Shown in pieces: positions 22,410-31,299 of a stretch of 64,000 nt of DNA. The notes under the pieces were generated by a model. It was given only the letters and a program-made list of their open reading frames with translations, had not been told where the DNA came from and searched no databases. Origin of the DNA: a virus. A program made the position numbers and the translations under genes. Position 1 is the first letter of the stretch. Each line of letters begins with the position of its first letter. The DNA lies in IMG/VR virus record IMGVR_UViG_3300037882_002578, positions 1 to 64,000 of that record, one strand, 5' to 3'.

Positions 22410-22447
22410 CAAATATAAGAATAAGTTTTGGAATAAAAAAATAAATT
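22410..22447 (-). promoter_or_regulatory. leftward promoter of the 88-nt RNA
   Basis: Minus-strand AATTTATTTT (22447-22438), exactly 20 nt, then TATATTTG (22417-22410). Confidence 0.65.
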
Positions 22448-22460
22448 AAACATTATTTTT

Positions 22461-22487
22461 AAAAAAAGCCCCGAATTAACGAGGCTT
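22461..22487 (-). terminator. intrinsic terminator after the 84-aa gene
   Basis: Stem 22466-22473 / 22480-22487 (one mismatch, 6-nt loop) is followed on the minus strand by seven T. It lies 17 nt past the stop of the 84-aa gene and just upstream of the small-RNA promoter. Confidence 0.8.
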
Positions 22488-22503
22488 AATAATCTTCAAC
22501 AAT

Positions 22504-22758
22504 TCAACAACGATTAAAATCTCTAATTTCTCCATTATCAAACGTTTTTGGCGAGTGCAGAAACATATTAGAGAAAATTATTTTTAAAGCTTTTCCATAA
22601 ACAGAAACGTTTACATTATTTCTTTCATATTCCTTGAAAAAAGAAAAAGTAACTGCTCTTATAAAATCTATATTTTCTTCTCTATAATCAAATGAAACAT
22701 CACTCTCACTTATAAAATAGTTCCAAATTTGGAAATAGAAGTCTTCATAATCTAACAT
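22504..22758 (-). CDS. hypothetical protein, 84 aa
   Basis: Acidic and aromatic (YEDFYFQIWNYFISESD, FDYREENIDFIRAV), helical. It is the outermost leftward gene at the divergent switch, with its own terminator, so it forms a single-gene unit. Family unknown. Confidence 0.6.
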   Translation of the reverse strand: MLDYEDFYFQIWNYFISESDVSFDYREENIDFIRAVTFSFFKEYERNNVNVSVYGKALKIIFSNMFLHSPKTFDNGEIRDFNRC

Positions 22759-22862
22759 TAGTTTTGGTTTTTATTTGAGTTACAAAAATAATAAATACTC
22801 TTTTAAAAATAAAATTGATTAAATTACAGTATTAAAATGTTAAAGTTTTGTTATATTTTATA

Positions 22863-22900
22863 AAGTTATTTGGAATTTATAAATAAATTGTTTATATTTG
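22863..22900 (+). promoter_or_regulatory. rightward promoter at the divergent switch
   Basis: AAGTTATTTG (22863-22872), exactly 20 nt, TATATTTG (22893-22900). It drives the rightward unit starting at 22923 and shares AAG-NN-ATTT with the virion-gene promoters. Confidence 0.8.
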
Positions 22901-22922
22901 CATATAAAAAATTTTTAAGACT

Positions 22923-23294
22923 TTGGCTTTACCAGAAACTCACATAAATAAATGTAAATATAAAAATGAAATCGATATGGTTGACACTATATTGACAGTT
23001 TATAGTACAATAAAGTTTAAAGGAAAAGATAGGCTTAGAGATTTTGAAAAAAATATTTTAACCTATTACATCAGAAAAGGTTTAAATGATGAAACTTTAG
23101 AAATGATTTCTGAAGACTTGGATAAAAAGAAAAATTATTTACACGGAATAAACAAACATTTAAGGGATAAAGGGTATCTAATTTCTTCAAAAACAAATTT
23201 AAGAAAGTTTGACTTAAATGAAGACTTGAAAAAACTTAGAGACTCTTTTATAACTAAAAAGATAAAATTGTACACTTTAGTATTTCACAATTAA
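22923..23294 (+). CDS. hypothetical protein, 123 aa
   Basis: The TTG start at 22923 follows the promoter by 22 nt. Basic, helical protein: FEKNILTYYIRKGLNDETLE, then ISEDLDKKKNYLHGINKHL and LRDKGYLISSKTNLRKFDL, which resembles a helix-turn-helix with a following strand pair. Possibly a late regulator; the family is not recognised. First gene of the rightward arm. Confidence 0.6.
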   Translation: MALPETHINKCKYKNEIDMVDTILTVYSTIKFKGKDRLRDFEKNILTYYIRKGLNDETLEMISEDLDKKKNYLHGINKHLRDKGYLISSKTNLRKFDLNEDLKKLRDSFITKKIKLYTLVFHN

Positions 23295-23296
23295 TA

Positions 23297-23782
23297 ATGA
23301 AAGATAAAAATGAAACTTCATACTCAGAAGATATAGCTTTAGAAGTTAGTAAAGCTTTAGGATATGATTATGAAACTTGTTTAAATATTCAAAAAGAAGT
23401 TTTTAATTTCGCCGTAGAACAAACTAAAGAGAGAGATATTTATTCAATAAACTTTCCATATTTAGGAGTATTATACATAAATAAGATACTAGCTAACGGC
23501 AAAAGAAAAAAACTACATTACAAATGTAAAGGTAAAGACTTACCAACAGTAGAAAAAGAGTTAGAATTATGGAAACACAGAATAGGGATGATGGACTACT
23601 ACAGAGATGAGAATAAGTTGTATATAAGAGCTTGTAAGCATTTTACTTTACCATTTCAAAGTAAGTTCGCAAGTATGCTACCAAAAGACTACCTAGCCAG
23701 TTCATACTCAAGACAGATAATAAAAACAGCAGATATATATGCTGCAGTCGAAGCTTTACAAAACGAAGCATATTATAAATAA
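23297..23782 (+). CDS. HU/IHF-like DNA-binding protein
   Basis: A 161-aa protein. The N-terminal about 60 residues (SEDIALEVSKALGYDYETC, then VFNFAVEQTKERDIYSINFP and LGVLYINKI) follow the HU/IHF fold: two helices then a strand pair starting at the short F-P-x-L-G turn. Crassvirales genomes carry IHF-like subunits, and a second one occurs at 51734. DNA bending for packaging, replication or transcription is likely. The C-terminal half is not recognised. Confidence 0.6.
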   Translation: MKDKNETSYSEDIALEVSKALGYDYETCLNIQKEVFNFAVEQTKERDIYSINFPYLGVLYINKILANGKRKKLHYKCKGKDLPTVEKELELWKHRIGMMDYYRDENKLYIRACKHFTLPFQSKFASMLPKDYLASSYSRQIIKTADIYAAVEALQNEAYYK

Positions 23783-24028
23783 ATGAAAATAAATATACTA
23801 AACAGATTCTTAGAAAGAGCTGAAAGTTTTCCATAAAGTAAAACTACTTACTTAAATGTACATAGTTACTTTGTAGAAAAGTTTTTTGGAAAAAAGCCTT
23901 TAATTAAAGATTTACAAGATATTTTAAGAACTCTTAATTATTCAGTAGAAGATAATTTAGAAGCTCATTTAAAAACACAGACTTTTTTTGAACTTATAAA
24001 TAATAGCGAATTAGAATTAAAATGGTAG
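23783..24028 (+). pseudogene. 81-codon frame interrupted by one in-frame TAA
   Basis: ATG at 23783, 17 codons, a TAA at 23834-23836, then 63 more clean codons in the same frame to TAG at 24026-24028 (from SKTTYLNVHSYFVEKFFG to LELKW). The part after the TAA has normal codon use and no alternative ATG start. It looks like a small gene with a recent nonsense mutation, or a short leader peptide followed by an unstarted frame. The neighbouring 46-aa gene starts 6 nt before its end. Confidence 0.45.
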
Positions 24029-24162
24029 TTACATATTCACAAAAAGAAGTTGAAAAACTACTAGAAACTCAAAGAGAAAATTGTTACGTAGCAGTATACT
24101 CTTACACAAAAAACAAAGAGATTTTAGATAGTTGTATTTCAGCACCAGAACCAGGTAATTGA
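24022..24162 (+). CDS. small hypothetical protein, 46 aa
   Basis: Begins MVVTYSQKEVEKLLETQ and ends SAPEPGN. A polar N-terminal helix plus a Cys pair. It sits directly before the groEL leader. Unknown function. Confidence 0.5.
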   Translation: MVVTYSQKEVEKLLETQRENCYVAVYSYTKNKEILDSCISAPEPGN

Positions 24163-24175
24163 AAAAAAGAACAAA

Positions 24176-25770
<1,595 letters not shown>

Positions 25771-25771
<1 letters not shown>

Positions 25772-26121
25772 TGAAAAATATATTTAGAAAAATAAGTAGA
25801 GCAATATTATCAAGAATGTTTCCTCAAAAAGAAACTCCTCAATATGCTTTAGACAGACTAAAAATTTGTAAATATTGTTTTTACAACTCTTTAAATTTTA
25901 ATGAGTACACAAAAATTCAAAAGTTAAAATTATATTTAAATAGGGTTTTAGACTATATTTTTAGAGTAGAACAATTTAAAGGAGTATGCTTAGAAGAATC
26001 GTGTGGATGTTCCATAGCAAAAAAAGTCAACTATATAGACGAAAAATGTGGTTATGGTAAATGGGAGGAGCAAAAAACAGAAGAAGGTTATGAATCAATT
26101 TATATACCAAATAAAAAATAA
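25771..26121 (+). CDS. Cys-rich, probably zinc-binding protein, 116 aa
   Basis: Start overlaps the groEL stop (TAATG). Cysteine pairs CKYC (about residue 32) and CLEESCGCS (about 73-82), then KCGYGKWEE, form a likely zinc site. The CxCGC...CG-GKW pattern recurs in small Bacteroidota-phage proteins near terL. Role unknown. Confidence 0.65.
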
Positions 26122-26123
26122 AA

Positions 26124-26456
26124 ATGGAAGTAGTAAAAATAGTAAGTAAAGATAAAGCTAGAGTAGAAAAAATAGATACACTATATTGGATTTATTTTAA
26201 CGAATTAAAGTATAAACAAGATTCAACAATTGAAGTTGAGATTGAGGTAGATATTGATTCTGCTAGAGTAAAACCAGGATGTCTTTCATGCACAAAAGCT
26301 AGAATACTTGGTTCTGTAGGGAATAAACACCTCTTAGAAATCAATTATGACACAACAAATATAGGAGATTTTACAAAAACAGTAACTTTCTTCTATACTA
26401 AAAACGAAGTTGAAAATAGTATAGTTATGAAAATAACAGGCACAGTAAAAAGATAA
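26124..26456 (+). CDS. DUF1573-like Ig-fold protein, 110 aa
   Basis: A beta-rich protein with the DUF1573 pattern: VEIEVDIDSARVKPGCLSC and LLEINYDTTNIGDFTKTV, then TFFYTKNEVENSIV. The family has an immunoglobulin-like fold and is common in Bacteroidota. Role in the phage unknown; a minor structural protein is possible. Confidence 0.55.
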   Translation: MEVVKIVSKDKARVEKIDTLYWIYFNELKYKQDSTIEVEIEVDIDSARVKPGCLSCTKARILGSVGNKHLLEINYDTTNIGDFTKTVTFFYTKNEVENSIVMKITGTVKR

Positions 26457-26473
26457 ACTAAAAAATAAAGAAA

Positions 26474-26683
26474 TTGAATTATAAAGCAAATTGCCTAGAA
26501 GAATTAAAACAGTTTTCAAAAGAAAATGATACTTATTCATTTGGAGACGTGCTATTCTCTTTAATACAAAAATTAGCCGTAGAAAACAATACAAGCGTTA
26601 GTTTTTTAAGAGAAGTTACAGATGAAGATTATTTTACTCTAATTGAAAAGATTAGAATTAAAAAAACACAGAACGATGACTAA
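26474..26683 (+). CDS. hypothetical protein, 69 aa
   Basis: TTG start (26474). Helical, acidic: YSFGDVLFSLIQKLAVEN, then VSFLREVTDEDYFTL. Overlaps the next gene by 8 nt. A possible terminase-associated small protein by position; no family recognised. Confidence 0.55.
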   Translation: MNYKANCLEELKQFSKENDTYSFGDVLFSLIQKLAVENNTSVSFLREVTDEDYFTLIEKIRIKKTQNDD

Positions 26684-27140
26684 TCCATTATATGATAAAA
26701 TTGTAAATACTTATCAACAGTACTTACAGTATCAAGAGTTAATTTTGGCGAAAGAAAAAGATTTAGAAGCAAGAAAGAATGACATAGTAAAAATTCTAAT
26801 TGAATCTGAATTTGAAGAAGATGTAGAAAGTATTGCATTTGAAGTATTCACAGAAATATCTCTCTATAAAAACGATTTAAGAATACTAGGACATAAACTT
26901 TATATTTTAGTTGATGGATACGTAGAAGTAAAAGAACTAGAGCCTAAATTAGACGAGAGTATTATTAACTTGTGTAAAAATTTAGAACAAGGGGTACCAA
27001 AAAGAAACTTTTTCATAAACAACTCATCCGAAATTCAAGAAAAAGAAAAAGGATTTATTAAAAAAGTCAAAGAAGCTCAAGTAAAATCTGGAGCTATGAA
27101 AAACTTAGTAAATGAATTAAAAAGTTTATTAAACGTTTAA
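26676..27140 (+). CDS. hypothetical helical protein, 154 aa
   Basis: A nearly all-helical, Lys/Glu-rich protein (IVNTYQQYLQYQELILAK, KEKDLEARKND). I choose the ATG at 26676 (MTNPLYDKIV) over an upstream TTG (26643), because it overlaps the previous stop by 8 nt like other junctions here. Followed by a terminator (27153-27187). A small-terminase-like role is possible from its position before terL but unproven. Confidence 0.6.
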   Translation: MTNPLYDKIVNTYQQYLQYQELILAKEKDLEARKNDIVKILIESEFEEDVESIAFEVFTEISLYKNDLRILGHKLYILVDGYVEVKELEPKLDESIINLCKNLEQGVPKRNFFINNSSEIQEKEKGFIKKVKEAQVKSGAMKNLVNELKSLLNV

Positions 27141-27152
27141 AAACCAATTTAA

Positions 27153-27190
27153 AACCTCTTAGTTTAATTACTGAGAGGTTATTTTCATTT
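27153..27190 (+). terminator. intrinsic terminator of the groEL unit
   Basis: 10-bp stem 27153-27162 / 27171-27180 (one G-U pair), 8-nt loop, then ATTTTCATTT. It ends the unit starting at 22923, before the TnpB element. Confidence 0.75.
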
Positions 27191-27271
27191 ATAATTCCTC
27201 AATCAAGAACACCCTCCCAAGCTTTGCTGGCTTTAGCTAAGGTATGAGTTGATTTTAATTACAAATAGTTT

Positions 27272-27309
27272 AATTAGTTTGGTGTATAAGAATAAAGGTA
27301 GTATATTTG
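27272..27309 (+). promoter_or_regulatory. promoter of the tnpB cassette
   Basis: TTTG (27278-27281) within AATTAGTTTG, exactly 20 nt, TATATTTG (27302-27309). A standard Bacteroidota promoter, 20 nt before the RHH gene. Transcription could continue into terL. Confidence 0.75.
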
Positions 27310-27328
27310 CAATATAAAAATAAATACA

Positions 27329-27463
27329 ATGATAAAATCAAAAGATATTCTAATTAGAATAGATGAGGAGTTAAAAAATAAAGCTAAGGAAAAAGCAATA
27401 GATTTAGGATTGTCTTTATCTTCTTGGATTAGAACTTTAATAATTAAAGATTTAAAGAACTAA
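27329..27463 (+). CDS. ribbon-helix-helix protein, 44 aa
   Basis: KDILIRIDEELKNKAKEK followed by LGLSLSSWIRTLIIK gives the RHH pattern: one strand, helix, helix with SSW. Such small proteins often precede tnpB, and the start of tnpB overlaps its stop (TAATG). It probably autoregulates the element. Confidence 0.7.
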   Translation: MIKSKDILIRIDEELKNKAKEKAIDLGLSLSSWIRTLIIKDLKN

Positions 27464-28542
27464 TGTTAACTTATACCTTTAAAATAAAAACAAGTCCTGA
27501 ATTAATTCAAAAAATTGAAAATAATTTTTCGGTGACTCGTTGTGTTTACAATCTAGCAAAAGAAACTAGAGAATATGCTTATTCTAAAGGTGTGAAAATA
27601 AGTAAGTTTGACTTAATTAAACAATTACCTGAACTTAAAAATGAGTTTACTTGGATTAAAGAAGTTCATTCTCAAACACTGCAAGGAGTAATTGAAAGAC
27701 TAGATAAAGGATATGATAAATTCTTTGCAGACTTAAAGAAAGGAATTAAAACAAATAAGCCAAAATGGGCTAAGAAGAAAGATTGGAAATCGGTTGAGTT
27801 TAAAAGTTCAGCTTTAAAAGTAAATAAAGATATTTTTGAAATATCTAAAATAGGAAAAATAAAAATATTTAAAAGTAGAGAAATAAATGGAAACATAAAA
27901 TTAGCAAGACTAGTAAAACAAGTAGATGGATATTACTTACAAGTTATAACAGATTGCGATATTCCGAAGTGCGAGAACCAAGCACAACTAGCGATAGATT
28001 TAGGAATTTCTCAATTTGTCGTAACAAGTGATGGAGAATATTTTGAAAACATTAGAACAACTAAAAAATACGCAGATAAATTAGCAGAAGCACAAAGAAA
28101 GTTATCTTTAAAAAAGAAATTTTCTAACAATTTTTATAAAGAAGTAGAAAAAGTAAAGAGAGTCCATTTAAAAATTAGAAGAGTTAGAGAAGATTATCTT
28201 CATAAAGTTTCAAGGCAATTAGCTAATAATTATCAATACATTATCGTAGAAGATTTAAATGTTCAAAAGATGATTAAAAACAAAGATTATTCAAAATCTA
28301 TTTCAGATGTAAGTTGGGGTAAATTTATAAATTATTTAGAATACAAAACTACTGTAATTAAAGTAAACCCTGCCTACACCTCTCAAGAGTGTTCAAATTG
28401 TGGACATACCTCAAAAGAAAACAGAAAAACACAAGAGAGCTTTAAGTGTGTAAAATGTAATTTTGCAACAAATGCAGATTTTAACGGCTCATTAACAATT
28501 AAAAAGCGAGGACAATCGCTACTAGAAAATTATGAAAAATAG
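27463..28542 (+). CDS. tnpB: TnpB RNA-guided nuclease of IS605 family
   Basis: A 359-aa TnpB with an N-terminal HTH (VTRCVYNLAKETREYA) and a complete RuvC-type catalytic set: AIDLGISQ (Asp about 178), IIVEDLNV (Glu about 262) and NADFNGSL (Asp about 338). The zinc finger CSNCG...CVKCNF (about 310-330) is also present. The RNA guide would come from the right end, and the bases after TCAA are the start of terL. TnpB acts as a guided nuclease helping the element persist. Appears intact. Confidence 0.92.
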   Translation: MLTYTFKIKTSPELIQKIENNFSVTRCVYNLAKETREYAYSKGVKISKFDLIKQLPELKNEFTWIKEVHSQTLQGVIERLDKGYDKFFADLKKGIKTNKPKWAKKKDWKSVEFKSSALKVNKDIFEISKIGKIKIFKSREINGNIKLARLVKQVDGYYLQVITDCDIPKCENQAQLAIDLGISQFVVTSDGEYFENIRTTKKYADKLAEAQRKLSLKKKFSNNFYKEVEKVKRVHLKIRRVREDYLHKVSRQLANNYQYIIVEDLNVQKMIKNKDYSKSISDVSWGKFINYLEYKTTVIKVNPAYTSQECSNCGHTSKENRKTQESFKCVKCNFATNADFNGSLTIKKRGQSLLENYEK

Positions 28543-28590
28543 TTTAAAAAGAATCCCATCTCCTTTAGGTATGGGAGTTGTCAAATAAAT

Positions 28591-31221
28591 ATGAGCAGTA
28601 CAGTTAAGGACGCTATAAATAAAAACAAACCTCATTTCTTAAAATACAAAAAGTATTTAACGGATAATGATTGGACACAGATAAAAAGAAAAGGTTCTGA
28701 AGAAGAATTAAAAGGGAAATCAAAATCAACAGTAGAATTAAGAGAAGAGGAATTTAGAGTACAAAATGAACTAGTAAAGGCTATCTTAGAAAGATTAAAA
28801 ACTTTTGTAAAAAAACATGATGCAGATAGAGAACTACCTTCGTTCAAAAGCTTTGTAAAAGAAACTGTATTCATAATAGAGCTACATACAAATAGAGCTG
28901 ATAATTATACAACAGATTCAGACCTAACAAAAATAAAAGATATTGATTTAAGAACTAGCGAAATAGCTTTTCACAATGTACTTTTTAAAGCAGTTTCTTC
29001 TATAGAAGACACCATATCTGGATTAAATATAAAAGAGGATAGCGTACAAACAGATGGTATAATTTTTCACGATAATAAGAAAGCTCAACTTGCAATGCAC
29101 GATATGTTAGCAGGTGGGGACTCTCCTTTATATCCAGAGATAAACACTATCTTAGAAAAAATGGGAATAGATTTTACAAGTCTTCCTAAAAATGAAATGT
29201 TAATTTATATGGATAGTGTTCCAAAATGGAATACATCTAAACACTACTGGGAACAAGAAAAAGAAACTCTTCAATTTTATGTAGACGAATTTAAAAAAAT
29301 ACGTAATGGTATTATTATAGATGGAGTTCATATTGAACCTTGGCTGTATTATCATTTAAATATATTCGTAACTTCTTTTCCAGACGAAAGAGTTAACTCA
29401 TTAACAGGAGAGCTAGAACTTTACAATAAAATAGACCGTCCTCCAGCTCGTGACAATGAGTGGTGGGTAATACAAGATAATTACTCTAAAGCAAAAAAAG
29501 AAGGTTTAATGCTTTTTCTTGCAGCAACAAGAAGGGCAGCAAAAACAACTTTATTAGCTTCACATCTAGATTGGTGTGCCACAATAGGTAAATTAAATAT
29601 TTTGTGTGCAGGAGGAAGTACAAAAGACCTTGACCAAATAGAGGCTAATTTTAAAATAACAACTCTTAAAAAGAATCCAGCCTTTAAAGTTTACAATATA
29701 AATGATGACTGGACTAAAAAAATAGAATTAGGATTAAAGAAAAAAGACGGTAAAAATTTAATACTTTCAATTTTACACATTATAAACTTAAATAAAGGCG
29801 GAAGTAGTAGCTCTGAAATTTTAGCAGGTTATACTCCAGATGCAGTAGTTATTGATGAGATTATGAAAGTTTCATTTATAGACCAATTAGCAGCCTTAAA
29901 ACCAGCTTTGGGAGCAACTACAGCTAAACGATGCGTTGTAATTTTAAGCGGAACTGCGGGTAATGAAGAATTAGCTAAAGATGCTTTTAAAGTACTAAGC
30001 GACCCTGCAGCGAATGATGTATTAGGAATGCAGTGGGATATATTAAATAGCAGAGTAGACCCAGAAGACAGAACTTGGAAAGAGAGAAAATTTGGAACTT
30101 TTATACCAGGTCAAATGTGTCAAAAACAAGGTCTAATTAAAAAAGATTCAAACTTAGCAGAATTCTTAAAAAAACCACAATCTAAAAATTTAGAGAAAAT
30201 AAAAATTAAAACAACTAATTGGAAACTAGCTAAAGAAGTTTTACTAGAAGCTAGAAGACAAGTAAAAGGAGACCATAAACTCGCTACAAAAGAAAAATTA
30301 TATCATCCAATAGACCCTGAAGAGATGCTTTTATCTTCTAAAACTAATCCTTTCCCTTATGAAGAAGGTAAAAAACATCTTGCTAGAATAAGAGAAGAAG
30401 GTTTAACAGGAAGAAAAATGGACGTATCTAGAGAAGGCGGTAAAATAGTTTTTAACTCATCTGATAAAGAATTACCTCAATTTCCTCATGGCGGAGGATA
30501 TCACGATTCACCTGTAATAATATTTGGAGAGACACCAACAGAAAAACCACCAAGAGGGCTTTATGTTGCTTCCTTAGATGATTACAAACAAGAACAGGCA
30601 GATAGTGACTCTTTAGGTTGTTTTGTAATTTATAAAAGACAATCTGGAAATGATGAATATGGAGATAGAATTGCTGCAATATATACATCAAGACCTGACC
30701 CTCACAGTAAATTTCATAGATGGGGTCACATGTTATTAGAAGCTTATAATGCCGAATGTTTAATGGAAAACGAAGATATGGAGTTTAAACTCTATCTTGA
30801 TACTATAAAACAAACGGAAACATATTTAGTACCCTCATTTAATGTAGCAGGAGACTTAGTTTTAAAGAGTAATAACAGAAGAACTTATGGAATATCTCCA
30901 TCTGGAAATAAGTCTACAATTATAAACAAGGCGGTTAATTATGCTAAAGCAACTCATAAACTTTTAGATGAAAATGGAGAAGAATATACAGTGTTAGGTA
31001 TAGAGTTAATAAACGATGAAATGCTTCTAGAAGAAATGATAAACTACAGAGAAGGAGAAAACCACGATAGAATAACAACTTTTGGAATTGCCTTAATACA
31101 AGCACATTATCTTGATGCTACATACGTAGAAGCTAGATTAAGAGAGCCTGTAAAAAGAGATGATAATTTTAGAATAAGTCAAAACAAGTTATTCACCCAC
31201 ACTAGAAGAAAACTATTTTAA
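28591..31221 (+). CDS. terL: terminase large subunit
   Basis: An 876-aa ATPase-nuclease of the Crassvirales type. The P-loop variant LAATRRAAKTTLL (about residues 310-322) and Walker B AVVIDEIM (about 417-424) mark the ATPase. The nuclease region has YVASLDDYKQ (about 656-665) and TSRPDPHSKFHRW. It cleaves and pumps DNA into the procapsid through the portal. The first about 290 residues form a long N-terminal extension seen in crAss-like TerL. It follows the tnpB element by 6 nt, so its upstream control was disrupted or is provided by the cassette. Confidence 0.9.
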   Translation: MSSTVKDAINKNKPHFLKYKKYLTDNDWTQIKRKGSEEELKGKSKSTVELREEEFRVQNELVKAILERLKTFVKKHDADRELPSFKSFVKETVFIIELHTNRADNYTTDSDLTKIKDIDLRTSEIAFHNVLFKAVSSIEDTISGLNIKEDSVQTDGIIFHDNKKAQLAMHDMLAGGDSPLYPEINTILEKMGIDFTSLPKNEMLIYMDSVPKWNTSKHYWEQEKETLQFYVDEFKKIRNGIIIDGVHIEPWLYYHLNIFVTSFPDERVNSLTGELELYNKIDRPPARDNEWWVIQDNYSKAKKEGLMLFLAATRRAAKTTLLASHLDWCATIGKLNILCAGGSTKDLDQIEANFKITTLKKNPAFKVYNINDDWTKKIELGLKKKDGKNLILSILHIINLNKGGSSSSEILAGYTPDAVVIDEIMKVSFIDQLAALKPALGATTAKRCVVILSGTAGNEELAKDAFKVLSDPAANDVLGMQWDILNSRVDPEDRTWKERKFGTFIPGQMCQKQGLIKKDSNLAEFLKKPQSKNLEKIKIKTTNWKLAKEVLLEARRQVKGDHKLATKEKLYHPIDPEEMLLSSKTNPFPYEEGKKHLARIREEGLTGRKMDVSREGGKIVFNSSDKELPQFPHGGGYHDSPVIIFGETPTEKPPRGLYVASLDDYKQEQADSDSLGCFVIYKRQSGNDEYGDRIAAIYTSRPDPHSKFHRWGHMLLEAYNAECLMENEDMEFKLYLDTIKQTETYLVPSFNVAGDLVLKSNNRRTYGISPSGNKSTIINKAVNYAKATHKLLDENGEEYTVLGIELINDEMLLEEMINYREGENHDRITTFGIALIQAHYLDATYVEARLREPVKRDDNFRISQNKLFTHTRRKLF

Positions 31222-31233
31222 CACTAGTTATTT

Positions 31234-31271
31234 AAGGAATTTTGCAATATAAGTAATATAACTTAAATTTG
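31234..31271 (+). promoter_or_regulatory. rightward virion-gene promoter, AAGGAATTTT-N20-TAAATTTG
   Basis: AAGGAATTTT (31234-31243), exactly 20 nt, TAAATTTG (31264-31271), before the portal gene. Same extended -33 element as at 34137, 37031 and 51040. Confidence 0.75.
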
Positions 31272-31299
31272 CAAATTAAATCACACTAAATTTACTATT

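Larger units (their letters stand above)
27192..28584 (+). mobile_element. IS200/IS605-type tnpB element without tnpA
   Basis: It lies between the terminator at 27190 and terL. The left end has a folded region (about 27204-27240, AAGCTTTGCTGG...AGCTAAGG). The right end has a hairpin CCCAT/ATGGG (28555-28559 / 28571-28575) followed by GTTG-TCAA (28581-28584), the typical right-end cleavage context. It carries a small RHH gene and tnpB but no Y1 transposase, so it moves only if one is supplied in trans. The left boundary is approximate. It inserts 6 nt before the terL start codon. Confidence 0.75.
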
